In this document: positions 23,071 through 60,989 of the stretch, one piece after another
Layout: each line of letters opens with the position of its first letter
How positions within the stretch are numbered: the stretch's first letter is position 1
Assembly: GCF_020085105.1 (NCBI RefSeq)
Contig: NC_058055.1
Span: 27,751,372 to 27,815,371 of the forward strand
Direction: 5' to 3'
Length of the DNA stretch: 64,000 bases
DNA from: Siniperca chuatsi
Lineage: Eukaryota; Chordata; Actinopteri; Centrarchiformes; Sinipercidae
Notes under the pieces: model-generated
What the model saw: only the letters and a program-made list of their open reading frames with translations
Database searches by the model: none
What the model was told of the DNA's origin: nothing
Program-made: the position numbers and the translations under genes

Positions 23071-23284
23071 GAGCTGCTAATGCTGAGCTGCTAATGCTGA
23101 GCTGCTAATGTCGAGCTGCTAATGCTGAGCTGCTAATGCTGAGCTGCTAATGCTGAGCTGCTAATGTCGAGCTGCTAATGTCGAGCTGCTAATGCTGAGC
23201 TGCTAATGCTGAGCTGCTAATGTCGAGCTGCTAATGCTGAGCTGCTAATGCTGAGCTGCTAACGTCGAGCTGCTAATGTCGAGC
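23071..23284. repeat. 14-bp tandem repeat, ~15 copies
   Basis: Unit GAGCTGCTAATGCT, with GCT/GTC variation at its end. It directly follows the dispersed GCTAA repeat, from which it probably expanded. Confidence 0.92.
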
Positions 23285-24169
23285 GTATAAACAGATGAGA
23301 GTTAAAAGTTTCACTTTAAAAATTGGAACTTGATATTGGGGTTTTCTGTTTATCTTCTAAAATTATCTGGTATCCGCTTCTGCGCTTAACTGCTTGCAAA
23401 AGTTGTCTTTTTAACAAATATATTATGTTAGCATTCAACAGTTAGCCAACAGTCTGAGCACGGACATGCTATCAAAACCTCACGGGGAGGTGTAACTTAG
23501 CTGCTAAATGTTAGCCAACTGACTTGAGAGAAAGAAGGAACCAGTATTAAATAAAATAAACAGCTACATGCTAATTAAGTCATAACAGAGGCATTCAGAA
23601 GGTCAATTAGTAGCTAACTAGCTAAGATAGCTGTAAGCTAGTATGGCTAATTTGAACTTTGAAGCTCTAGGCTCAGTCGCTATCCTTGATATAACTTTCT
23701 AGACATTAGAGAAATAAGTTTCTCTATCTGTAATTTGCTGAGGTTAAGCTAAATATGTTCTATTTTTATCTGCCAAAACACTAAAATGTCATTAAAAAAC
23801 TGAATGCTGTTATTCCACAGACCTTTGTGTGTGTTTTTTTTTTTTTTTGTCCCCAAAAAGATATTAAGCATTCAGATGGACTTTCCTCCTTAAAAAAAGT
23901 CCTTCTGGCAATCCAACACACTAAACCTATAAAACGCTATAATGACGAGATATTCACAGCAATAAAGTGCTCAAGTTCCTGAGGAAGTACAATCTGATGA
24001 CTCTTTATAGATGCTGTAGTTGTGGTTTAAAACGATGCTCAAATATTTGTTATGCTTCGCCAGCTGTGTTTGGACTCACCTTTACTCAACATTGGTTTTG
24101 GAGCCTGAACCCTCGTTGAGCTTTAACAGACTAACAAACATTATGTCACCTGTAATTGAGCCACAATGG

Positions 24170-24545
24170 TGGTCGGTTCACCGCTCTGGTCCAGACTGAA
24201 ATATCTCAAGAAATATTTGATGGGTTGCCATGAAATTTGGTGCAGATATTCATTTTCCACAGAGGAGGAATCCTGATGACTTTGGTGATTGTGTGACTTT
24301 TCCTCTAGCGCCATCTGCAGGTCAAAATGTTAACTATCCAGTGAAATAGCTCAGCACCTACCGGATGGATCGGCTCAAAATTTGGTACAAACATTGATGG
24401 TTCAAAGGCGACGTATCCTACCGACTTAGGTGATCCTCTGGCTTTTCGTCTAGCGCCACCAGCAGGTTGGTTACAAATTTAAATGTCTCTGCAACTATTG
24501 GATGGTTTGCCACGAACTTTGGTTCAGACATTCATGTTCGAGACA
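24170..24545. repeat. Dispersed fish repeat ('ggtccagactgaaatatctc')
   Basis: Three imperfect internal cycles of '...gatggnttgccatgaaatttggt ... ctagcgccaycagcaggt'. Related to 7800-8220 and 33540-33680. Confidence 0.55.
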
Positions 24546-24549
24546 AGAT

Positions 24550-26540
24550 GAATTATAATAACTTTCACTTTCATCTCAGAGCTTCTCACATCTGGATTTT
24601 GGCGGTTGGACAGTACGAGGACACTGTTTAGTGGTCTTTGACAGAATGAATCAAACTGAAACTGTTAAAAGTGAGGAGGACAAAAATAGGACTTTGAAAA
24701 GTCTCCAGTGGAAAGTACACCCTTGAGACCACCTGACTAGATTTCTTTGTATTTGTAAATTCAAGCCTTCCTTTCGGATGTTTTTAGATGCATCGAAAAT
24801 GCAGTTTAAAATGTGGATTGTTTGAAAACTCAGCTGAGATGGTGCATTCCTGTGCAATCATATTTCCTAATCAGTTCACTTTGAATGCACTGTTATGCAG
24901 ATAAATGTCAAGGTTTAAAAAGTAAAGAAATCGACAAGGAACCTTCTTGTCCGAGATCATGTGGTTTTACAGTAAGACGTGCGGATTTACCGTCCACAAA
25001 CAGGAAGGCCCAGTGACACACAAAAAGGGAACAAGCCCTTATTTCACTTCCACGTACTGTCCATCATCACACTGGTCCAAAGACTCCGCAATATATCTGA
25101 CAAATACAAACCAAAGTAAACTTTACTGGTTAGTACATCCAACCAGTGTGCCGGCAAAACCCACCAGTGAGGCTTGAAAGGAGGAGGGAGCTGTAAGCAG
25201 AGCACATCGTCATGTGAGGTTGTCTTTTAAAGGAAGTTTCTACGTTGTCGTTCGTAAGTGTCGTTCCATTTGTCTGAAAAACTGAAGTGAACTTGAACTC
25301 GGTGAGATCGACCTTCGGAGGGCTGAGGGAGCGGGTCAGCGACCATGGGGAAGTGACCCCCAACGCACTGCCGTTACGCATTTGCTGCAAGAATACATCC
25401 ATGGTTAAGCGGCAGTAATGTACATATAACTCCTGTTGCCTATTAGCAGGTAGTTTATTAAGAAAATCTCATTGACAGCTTGATATTTTACTGAAAAATG
25501 TCTGCAGTTAATATTTACTTGGATCTGTAAACGCATGGAAAAATGGCTGTTTTGCAAGACATCATAAACCCGTAACAATAACAGTTATAATCGTGACACT
25601 GATCACAAAGAGAAATGTATAAATCAGAAACAGATGCAGCTGATTACAAAGCCGCCTACATACTGCGTACACATCCCGGTGGTTTGTTTATGCAGTAAAG
25701 CGCTAAGCCAACAACTGGCGGTCGATCCGTGATAGTTTGGGCTGAAAGTGTAGAAGGGAGGTGCGCTCCATTTAAATCCCCCGCCCGCTGTCCCAGACGT
25801 CTGCTGTCACGCGATACCGAGGGCCGAGGGGGGAATGAACCGCCATTGAACTCCTGAACTCGACCCGATCGGTGCAGGATTAGTTGAGTAAAGTGTCTGA
25901 ATACAGCAAGTGTAAGCGGAGACACAGGTTGGCTCATTTCTAATTTATCGTTTCGAACAGAAACACAATTCATCCCAATTATTTCTGCCCACACAACTAT
26001 TATTATCGTGTTGGATAATATATCTAAATTCTGGCCAGTAGAAAACTTCCTCTAACTTTAAAGCTCCGCTAATTCATTTGTGGATCAAATGACTTTGAGG
26101 TTTTGCCCGTCGCCAGCTCCGCAGCTCAGCTTCACGCGGCGTTTTCGCTTCTTTCAGCCAGTTGTTTTGGTTTTACCAAAACGTTTACGAGCTCCGACGT
26201 GAACGTAGCGGAGCATCTAGCAGCTAAAGAGCCAGACGTTTCCCTCGGCAGCTGCTGGAGACCAAATTTCAGGAGTTGCATTCTCCGCAGTTGATCTTTC
26301 ATTCGGATCAGATCAATAATCGAAGCTTATAAACGTAAAGTTTTCGGACCAGGACCTTCGGTGTTTGGACCAAGTGACTGATGAAGAACAACGCGTGTCA
26401 GATTTAGTAGCTACAGCTGTTATTTCAGTGTGTCAGATAAATATTTAAATCGACATTTAGGTAAATACAAGCGTCGGATCGGAGCAGATATAAACTGAAT
26501 CCTTGAGTTTAAGTTATTTGTAACTTTAGTCACTTGCAAA
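24550..26540. other. Hexokinase 5' intron, no recognised feature
   Basis: Only short unconvincing frames are present (up to 112 aa at 25656-25994, minus). None shows hexokinase motifs, repeat-protein signatures or good splice context. Confidence 0.35.
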
Positions 26541-26945
26541 TGTTAAAAGCTGAAACGAATCAGGTGCATTTACTCAAGTGCTGTCATTTTGAGGTACTTT
26601 AGACTTTCTGCTTGCTCTCTGCTTCGACTTTAGTTACTTTACAGATTTTACACACCGCGTGCGATCGGTTCATAAAACATGATGCATCGTTATAGATTAA
26701 AGTAACCAACAGTGTATGAAATATTTAGAGTTAGTTCCACCTCGTCCTCGTGCAACTACAACGTTAAAGAACCGCTTAATACATCAATAATAATGATCAG
26801 TTTAATAACATCGACAGTCTGTTGAAAATACTTGAATACTTAAGTGAGTAAAATTGTGAATGCAGGACTTTAACTTGGAGCATTTTTCTAGAATGGGGTT
26901 TCACCGAAATACATAATTTACATACTTCTTCCACCGTCGCTCAGG
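26540..26945. mobile_element. hAT-like MITE copy
   Basis: Contains 'tttacagattttacacaccg', 'gcaggactttaacttggagc' and ends 'cttcttccaccgtcg', the inverted family terminus. Confidence 0.5.
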
Positions 26946-27811
26946 TGATTAAAACAGGTTGTGACACCTGTGAGCTCAGGGGAAGATCCAGGTGATGGCA
27001 ACACGCCCATCAAGACTTTGTTGTGTTTTTTGGGTGGAGTGCCTCTTTAAGATCATATTACAGGAAAAACCTGTAGGCTCTTTAACTCCACCTGTCGAAG
27101 CTGAATCCAGCCAATGGGGCGATTCCTGCCTCAGAGTTGATATGATATACAAAAGTGCACTCATCACACAGGTATCGGTCTACGTCAGGAGGACGAGGCC
27201 GCCCCTGTCAGCATGAATGAAAACCTGTAACACTCACTTTCCTTCCAGCTGGAAACAGGTTTATTTACAGGAGGTTGTATCTGAGCGCCGTCAGTCACAC
27301 CTGAGCAGGGACACAAGGTAAAACACGTTTAGCTTTGGCTCATTTCAGCTGCTGTCCAGGTCTAAGTTTAAAGTTTATCCACAGTCTTCAACCCGGAGCC
27401 GAGCTTTCCTCTGGGCTCCCACAGGAGGCGTTTCTCACAAACTGGGCCCGTTTTTTAAAAAAGGTTGAAGAGAAATGACCCCGGTTCATGAGCTGACAGA
27501 ATACAGCAACAACATTACTGGCTGAAGCCACAACCATAACACAGCTCAAGGTTTCAAATCTGAGGTCCAGGGGCCCCCTCTGGGGTCCCTTTTAAAAAAG
27601 CAAGCAGGAGGTCTGTGGGTGAAATAAAGGAGCTGCTGTTCCACAAGAAACTTTAGTTCTCTTTAAAACCTAAATCCTCTCAGGACAGGACACACACACA
27701 CAATCGTCCACAGTGGCTTTATGAGCTTTCATGGAAAATACTGGGACCCACTTCATGAGCCGGATCACACAGCTGGTCTACACATATAACAAGTGAAGTA
27801 AAGTAACTCAC

Positions 27812-27900
27812 CTTCGCGTCCTGCCGCTCTGACTGACAGGAGACAACTTCCTCAATGAAGAGGGAAGGATGTGCGAGCTCAGTTTATACTCTGTTTACAC
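27812..27900 (-). other. hk3: Probable non-coding exon 1 of hexokinase
   Basis: The minus strand ends GACGCGAAG|gtgagtta, a strong donor, followed downstream only by exon 22188-22072, whose acceptor immediately precedes the ATG. The 5' limit is a guess. GC-rich, CpG-containing DNA lies just upstream (27930-28200), as expected of a promoter region. Confidence 0.5.
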
Positions 27901-27976
27901 CCACCACATCTGAAGACAGCAGGGTTAATGTCACATCATGAGGGGGACGCGCTGTGCGTGCGTTTTTCAAGGCGCG

Positions 27977-28026
27977 GAGGATGTCGGGTGCGGAGTTTAC
28001 GCGCGGCAGCCGCACCCGACGTCCTC
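27977..28026. promoter_or_regulatory. Hairpin in the presumed hexokinase promoter
   Basis: Arms 27977-27993 and 28010-28026 are inverted repeats (16 of 17 bp), with a 16-nt loop rich in CGCG. One arm holds GACGTC, a CRE-like palindrome half. It lies about 80-210 bp upstream of the likely transcription start. Promoter function is inferred from position only. Confidence 0.4.
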
Positions 28027-28234
28027 GAAACAGCTGTTTCCACGGAACAAACCGACACCAACGACCACAGCCGAGCTTCGACCGAGAGGACACCGTGCTG
28101 TGGTGGTGATTAAGCCCGAAGGAAGCCGGAGGAGAGCTCGCTTAGCTTGCAGCGGCAGGTGCCTCCCTGCGCCTCCCTGCGCGTAATGGCGCCCGAGGAG
28201 CGCGGAGTTCTGTTCTGGGATCAGTTCACCCCAA

Positions 28235-28485
28235 AATACCCCCCCCCCCTTAAATTAGTGCTCTTTAAAATCCATTCATATGGCGTACAAGTACTGTACT
28301 ACACATTTTCTACTTCTACTGCACAGCTCAGAGGGAAATATTGGACTTTTTACTTCACTGCAAATATCTGACAGCTTCAGTTACTTTACAAATTAAAGTT
28401 TTTGCACACACAAAACAAACAAACATATGAAGAGTTTAGAAAATGTTTTGTTATAAATTAAACTACCCAACAGTTTACACAAGTA
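28235..28485. mobile_element. hAT-like MITE fragment
   Basis: Contains 'cattttctacttctactgca' and 'cagcttcagttactttacaa' after a C-rich run (28232-28248). Further pieces of the same family lie at 28965-29121 and 29481-29512, the latter ending 'cttccaccaccgctg'; the TTAA-flanked MITE has inserted between them. Confidence 0.45.
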
Positions 28486-28640
28486 CAGCTGAAACTATTA
28501 GTCGATTAATCAAATAAACAGAAAATTAATTGGCAAATATTTTGATAATGTTTCATGTTCACGTAAAACCATTTCCAGCTTCTCAGATGTGCAGATTTTG
28601 CTTTGAATGACTTTAATAACTGTTAACCTTTTGTCGAGCT
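28486..28640. mobile_element. CGATTAATC-family MITE fragment
   Basis: 'cagctgaaactattagtcgattaatc' followed by 'gaaaattaattggcaaatat'. The same text begins the element at 50225. Confidence 0.5.
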
Positions 28641-28728
28641 GGATCCAGGATGAGGTGACATACAACGTGACTTAGGTTAACTCAGGTGTGCACACGCAGT
28701 TGTTTAGGAACCAATAGCCAATATTATC

Positions 28729-28730
<2 letters not shown>

Positions 28731-28780
<50 letters not shown>
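28731..28780. repeat. (CA)25 microsatellite
   Basis: Twenty-five uninterrupted CA units. Likely polymorphic. Confidence 0.95.
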
Positions 28781-28784
<4 letters not shown>

Positions 28785-29121
28785 TAGCTGGGTGAAGAAT
28801 AGCCTTATTTGGAGAGACAGTGAATCTCGTAGGTCTAGGACAGGATTAAATACTCCCTGCCAGGAAGTATCGTTGAGACGTGGTTTTCCACTGTGATCTA
28901 CTCTTGTCTCCTGGTAGCTTCATTAAAACAGACATCCTGTGAGACATCCTGACTTTCCTGAATCCTCCTTCATCAACAGAGTCGGCCAGCTCACAAGGAT
29001 TTCCTTCACACTGACTTTTACTTTTAATGCTTTAAGTACATTCTCCTGATTATGCTTACATACTTTTACTGAAGTAACATTTAACTCGTATTTTCCCTGT
29101 GTGGTATTAGTACTTTTACTC

Positions 29122-29480
29122 AAAGGTCGAGTGTGGAACATTTAGGAGCAGCTGTCGGCAGAAATGGAATATAATATTTATAAGTGTGTTTTCGTCAGTG
29201 TTTAATCACCTGAAAATAAGAGTCGTTGTGTTTTCGTTACCTTAGAATAAGCCGTTTATATCTACAGAGGGAGCGGGTCCCCTTCCACGGAGGCCGCCAT
29301 GTTGCACCGCCATGTTTCTACAGTAGCCCAGAACGGACAAACCAAACACCGGCTCTAGATAGGGCCGTTTTTCTTGAGTTTCGCGGCCACCGTAGCTTCT
29401 CCTACACGCTTGGAAGGGGAGGGCGAGGCGAGCGGTTGCAAACTGCAGATGCCACTAAATCCTCAACGCTGGACCTTTAA
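29122..29480 (+). mobile_element. TTAA-type MITE, copy 1
   Basis: Terminal inverted repeats AAAGGTCGAGTGTGGAACAT and the reverse complement of its right end (AAAGGTCCAGCGTTGAGGAT). The right edge is followed by TTAA context; the left edge is eroded. A near-identical inverted copy lies at 49542-49907. It is non-coding; open frames inside are repeat shadows. Confidence 0.75.
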
Positions 29481-29543
29481 GTAAAGGATCTGAATACTTC
29501 CACCACCGCTGTCTGTTAGAGCATCACACTACCACCACCATAA

Positions 29544-30353
<810 letters not shown>

Positions 30354-30362
30354 TATGTGTGG

Positions 30363-30392
30363 GTGTCCACATACTTTTGGCCACATGGTGTA
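30363..30392. mobile_element. Terminus of a second DNA transposon
   Basis: 'gtgtccacatacttttggcc' abuts the Tc1 right TIR and resembles another fish transposon terminal repeat. Only about 30 bp remains. Confidence 0.35.
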
Positions 30393-31354
30393 GGAAGCTC
30401 ATCCCTTCATTTGAACTTGACTTTAACAGTGTTTTCTCCTAAACTTTGGCTCGGTTGATGCAACTGAACATTGTGACAGTTGAGTCTTACAACAGTGTGC
30501 GTGTTGCTGCATAGCTTCAAAGCCTCACAGGAAACACAAACCTCAGGCCGGCCGTTTGAAAGTGAAATGTAACCACGGCGGCTTGTCGCGCTGATAAGAA
30601 GGACTGGACAAACACTGTATCTGTCCATCGCTGAGACACTGTGAGAAAAAAAGATCTTCAAGGACAAAATAAGATAAAACTGAAGCACAAAAGTAGCACC
30701 TCCTGTATCTCTTTCATCAATGAACCGACATGTGTGTTCAGTGCATTACACGGTGAGTTTACTTCGGACAACTTGCAAAATTAAATCTCAAGTGCTGATA
30801 CAGTAGTCGAGGCCGATGCTCCGAGCATATACAGTCAAAGACAAAAAGAAATAAAATGGGGGAAATAAAGAACAAATATATTGCATCTTCATCAACTCTG
30901 CACCTCCCACAGTTAAAATGGTCCACAGTGAAGAGAGAGCACGAAAACAAACGGACAAAATGATTTTACAGGACAGCGACGGGCATTTTTTTAGCTTGCA
31001 TTAGTGTAAATTTCATCGTCGCGCATTGAGACTGATTCCCAAAAAACACGTTAAGGTTACGCTGACTTTCAGTGGGACGAAACTGAACAATGACGCCCAA
31101 ACCGGGCAGTTTATGATCTTAAAGGGGGAAATTTCAGGCTTTAAACGCATTGCACTTCCTTCCACGTACTGTATGAACAAGTCGTAGTAAGAAGACGCGA
31201 CGCGGTGCCCAAGAGGTACTGAGGGATCTTTAGGAAACGGGTTTGATTCCCATTTAAGTGCCGACAAACCAGGAAACATGACGAAAAGGATGAAAACTGA
31301 GGCTGTATCCATTTTAAGCATTTTGAACTTTCTCTGATCCAATACTAATACTGC
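30393..31354. other. Intergenic, no recognised feature
   Basis: Minus frames of 93 and 114 aa (30407, 31013) have no recognised domain. Nothing else was seen. Confidence 0.35.
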
Positions 31355-32687
31355 CATGTTAGCATGCTAACAAGGCTACAGTTAACATGTTAAGGTGTGC
31401 TAAGATCTGACATGTTAGCATGCTAACAAGGCTACAGTTAACATGTTAAGGTGTGTTAAGATCTGACACGTTGCATGTTAGCATGCTAACAAGGCTACAG
31501 CTAACATGTTAAGGTGTGTTAAGATCTGACGTGTTGCATGTTAGCATGCTAACAAGGCTACAGCTAACATGTTAAGGTGTGTTAAGATCTGACACGTTGC
31601 ATGTTAGCATGCTAACAAGGCTACAGTTAACATGTTAAGGTGTGTTAAGATCTGACGTGTTGCATGTTAGCATGCTAACAAGGCTACAGCTAACATGTTA
31701 AGGTGTGTTAAGATCTGACGTGTTGCATGTTAGCATGCTAACAAGGCTACAGTTAACATGTTAAGGTGTATTAAGATCTGATGCATTGCATGTTAGCATG
31801 CTAACAAGGCTACAGCTAACATGTTAAAGTGTGTTAAGATCTGACGTGTTGCATGTTAGCATGCTAACAAGGCTACAGTTAACATGTTAAGGTGTATTAA
31901 GATCTGATGCGTTGCATGTTAGCATGCTAACAAGGCTACAGCTAACATGTTAAGGTGTGTTAAGATCTGACGTGTTGCATGTTAGCATGCTAACAAGGCT
32001 ACAGCTAACATGTTAAGGTGTGTTAAGATCTGACACGTTGCATGTTAGCATGCTAACAAGGCTACAGCTAACATGTTAAGGTGTGTTAAGATCTGACACG
32101 TTGCATGTTAGCATGCTAACAAGGCTACAGTTAACATGTTAAGGTGTGTTAAGATCTGACACGTTGCATGTTAGCATGCTAACAAGGCTACAGCTAACAT
32201 GTTAAGGTGTGTTAAGATCTGACACGTTGCATGTTAGCATGCTAACAAGGCTACAGTTAACATGTTAAGGTGTGTTAAGATCTGACGTGTTGCATGTTAG
32301 CATGCTAACAAGGCTACAGCTAACATGTTAAGGTGTGTTAAGATCTGACGTGTTGCATGTTAGCATGCTAACAAGGCTACAGTTAACATGTTAAGGTGTA
32401 TTAAGATCTGATGCATTGCATGTTAGCATGCTAACAAGGCTACAGCTAACATGTTAAGGTGTGTTAAGATCTGACGTGTTGCATGTTAGCATGCTAACAA
32501 GGCTACAGCTAACATGTTAAGGTGTGTTAAGATCTGACGTGTTGCATGTTAGCATGCTAACAAGGCTACAGCTAACATGTTAAGGTGTGTTAAGATCTGA
32601 CACGTTGCATGTTAGCATGCTAACAAGGCTACAGTTAACATGTTAAGGTTTGTTAAGATCTGACATGTTGCATGTTAGCATGCTAAC
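31355..32687. repeat. 63-bp minisatellite, 21 units
   Basis: Each unit holds two perfect palindromes, GTTAGCATGCTAAC and TTAACATGTTAA, separated by AAGGCTACAG. The first unit is 57 bp, lacking the GTTGCA link. Variant sites (CAGT/CAGC; GACACG/GACGTG/GATGCA) show that units 4-8 repeat as units 14-18, a higher-order duplication of about 630 bp. The TTAGCATGCTAA core is also in the dispersed repeat at 36750, a likely source. Confidence 0.95.
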
Positions 32688-32804
32688 ATTTAGCTAGCCT
32701 GATAATTAGATCAGCCATTTTTTGTTCACTTAATTATTCAGTCTGATTATTTCTATAAACTGACTTTCAACCTGTACAGCTTCATCCATCTCATCCACAC
32801 TGAG

Positions 32805-33100
32805 CTGAAACGATTAGTCGATCAGTCGATTAGTCAATTGACAGAACATTAGCTGACAATCAATTAATCATTTATCACTTCCACAGGTTCCAGCTTCTCA
32901 AATGTGAGAATTTTCCACTTCTTCTTCTTCGTGATACACGACTGTTAAATGAACATCTTTGGGTTAAAGTCACTTACGGCTCTAGGAAGTTATAACTTTC
33001 ACTGTTTTCTGACATTTTAGAGACATATCAATTAATTGATTAATCGAGAAAAGCAGGTAAATAATGAAAATAATCGTCAGTTGAAGCAAAGGAAGATGAC
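32805..33100. mobile_element. CGATTAATC-family MITE
   Basis: Starts 'gagctgaaacgattagtcgat' and ends 'gaaaataatcgtcagttgaa'. The ends are roughly inverted, as expected for the family. Confidence 0.55.
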
Positions 33101-33219
33101 ATCAGCATTCTTAATCAATCTACGAAGCTCTAATTGGCTGTTTTCCCATCAATTAACACAACACTGGACCTATTTGAATCACGGTAACACTTAGCTTGTA
33201 GTATCTGCATTAGCTTAGC

Positions 33220-33680
33220 GTTAGCTAAAATGCTAACATCAGCAAAAGTTGGCATGCGAACATGTGTACAGTTAGCATGGTACATTTCCAATTTTGTGTT
33301 GTTTGTACAGCGTTTCAGCGTAGCTTGTTGATGTTTAACATTTAACAGTTTAGCACATTTACATGCTAGCGTGAGCATGCTTCGTGTTAGCAATTCTCAC
33401 ATGCTCACAGTTAGCAAGTCAGCGTGCTAATATTTGGCATGTCAGCAATGTTGTGTTAGCATTAATTACTTAATTAAAGTACAGATGAGGCTGAATTCAG
33501 TCATTAGCTTTAGCGGTTTCCTGTTATAAACGTAGGTTTTTTGACCTGCTGGTGGCGCTAGAGGACAAATCAGAGGATCACCAAAGTCAGCAGGATTCCT
33601 CTTGTGGAGAACATGAATGTCTGCACAAGATTTCATGGCAATCCATCTGACAGTTGTTGTTCAGACCAATGTGGTGGAGC
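33220..33680. repeat. Dispersed fish repeat (GCTAA / TTAGCATG)
   Basis: Contains 'ttagctaaaatgctaacatc', 'gagcatgcttcgtgttagca' and 'ctggtggcgctagaggacaa'. Same family as 22640 and 24170. Confidence 0.5.
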
Positions 33681-34154
33681 GACTGACGGTTAGCCTCACA
33701 GTTAGCACGGCTACAAACAATAACTTCTCACGTTTCAAGCTAAAGGGCCAGATTTCGTTTGTACGAACGTTGACGTCCACTCAGAGGGTTGCGACACGGT
33801 GCTGTATATTAACAGTTAGAGGGGGAATTAAACCGAAGCTGCGGTGACACAAAGGAAACGTTTCAATACGCGAAGAGGTAGTGAGGAAGACCTTCAACAT
33901 AAACAAAACGCAAATACAGAAAACATTTAGTGGCACAAAATGAGTCAGAGTCAGGTTTCCTTTGCACTTCGAATACATGCGAGATGTTCAATTTGTATTC
34001 GTTTACCTGCATAAATATCCAATATAAATATCCAAAGTTCAAGTCTTTTCTAATCGTAATGTCCCGTCCGACCTGATAACTCTTCAGGTCTTTAGTTAAG
34101 GCTCTGGTTTCCAGTATGTTCAGTCAGCACCACCAGGACTTCGGGAGGTCGTCC

Positions 34155-59209
<25,055 letters not shown>

Positions 59210-59568
59210 CTGTGTGACGGGATGGCGCGAGCGTGGACCCCAAACTGACTGACCTGTGTGTTAAAAGTAAAAAAACAAACAAACTGACTGAAAGCAGATT
59301 AATCCATATATTGATCAGGGTCAGTCACAGCAGATATCTTCTGTTATCTTTCACAGCGCGAGAACATCGGTTGATATGGAAACCAACTGATCGCACGAGA
59401 CACTAAAAACTGCAAATAAAGTTCGTATTTTCGACTTTCTGTTTAATTAAGAGTTTAATTAAAGAGCACATCGGCTGTTTGTGTGTGTATGTGTTGAACG
59501 GCTGCATAAAACAACAATAAACCAAACAATATATTCAGTTTACAAGCACTCACAGCAGTTTTCCTCAC

Positions 59569-59660
59569 TTTCGCGGCGCCATGTTTGTTTCTGTTCACGT
59601 AATCACGTGACAACAACGTAAGGCGCGTCTTTCATGCTGCCTTCACGGACTGTCGGTTAA
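59569..59660 (-). promoter_or_regulatory. uimc1: Probable uimc1 first exon / promoter
   Basis: The minus strand holds ATGGCGCCGCGAAA|gtgagg, a good donor, in GC-richer DNA with TCACGTGA (E-box-like) upstream. Spliced to exon 1, the ATG would give only a 5-codon uORF, so this exon is called non-coding. TSS not determined. Confidence 0.45.
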
Positions 59661-59909
59661 TGTCGGTCTATTGCTGCCTTCGCGGACTGTGAATAAGCCA
59701 GCGATAGTTAGATAGATAGATAACTTTAGTCTTAACTAGATATACTTTGATTATGTTTTAGAAAGTCATAAACTCCTTCATTCATAAGAACATAAAACAA
59801 TCATTTAAAGCAGAAATGTTCTGTCGCTCCTATATAAAAAGGGGAAACAGCGCCACGGAAAACCTGAATGTGGCCAAAATTATATTGCAAGTGTGAAAGA
59901 AAATTTGGC

Positions 59910-59981
59910 CTCCCCGTCGGGGAATCGAACCCCGGTCTTCCGCGTGACAGGCGGAGATACTGTCCACTATACTAACGAGGA
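59910..59981 (-). tRNA. trnad-guc: tRNA-Asp (GUC)
   Basis: A 72-nt cloverleaf. The acceptor stem TCCTCGT pairs with ACGGGGA, allowing one U-G. The anticodon loop CTGTCAC (GUC at 59946-59948) is closed by TCCGC/GCGGA, and the T arm is CGGGG TTCGAAT CCCCG. The internal B box is intact and TTTT follows 8 nt downstream as a Pol III stop. The outer anticodon-stem pair is U-A rather than the C-G common in vertebrates, and it remains paired. Confidence 0.96.
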
Positions 59982-60343
59982 CACGCCGATGGAAAATCGT
60001 ACTTATATATATAAAAACATGCATATATATGATATTTTATACTTCCTTTATACAACATTTCTGAGGCAAATTATACGATTATGCATATAGCTTCATTAGG
60101 CTAGGCAATAATGTAAAGGCTCCTGCAGATCTGTGGTGGACTGCAGTGTTTCATTTACTAAATATATCATTTATTTATTTACTTTTCTCTACTTATTTCT
60201 TTCTACCATATCTTAAAATATTAGACAGACTATATTAATGTAATATACACTTTAGATGTAACATTTCTAACAAGTTTTTTCCCAGTAAACTTGATTTCTT
60301 TGTTTGTTTGTTTGCTTCAGAGGCCGTCAGCCAGCTGCTGTGA

Positions 60344-60922
<579 letters not shown>

Positions 60923-60950
60923 AGACACACCTGTCCCCCGCACCCACAAC

Positions 60951-60966
60951 GGCTCTTTTAAGAGCC
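60951..60966 (+). terminator. H3 mRNA 3' histone stem-loop
   Basis: GGCTCTTTTAAGAGCC, the SLBP-binding hairpin that replaces a poly(A) tail, 28 nt after the stop. A purine-containing stretch (60978-60988, 'aactaagagcc') is a candidate histone downstream element. Confidence 0.95.
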
Positions 60967-60989
60967 ATCTACATAAACTAAGAGCCACA

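Noticed and set aside
15400-27800. Search for a second (N-terminal) hexokinase half
   Set aside because: No segment with [23 protein letters not shown] or similar motifs is present, and exon 1 already joins exon 2 in phase.
28186-28371. Plus-strand ORF starting MAPEERG near the hexokinase promoter
   Set aside because: It runs into MITE sequence, with no homologous domain, no convincing donor and no stop in unique sequence.
31355-32687. Possible CRISPR-like array
   Set aside because: The whole 63-bp unit repeats with no unique spacers, in a eukaryotic context: it is a minisatellite.
59580-59593. ATGGCGCCGCGAAA as the uimc1 start codon exon
   Set aside because: Spliced to the next exon it terminates after five codons (a uORF).
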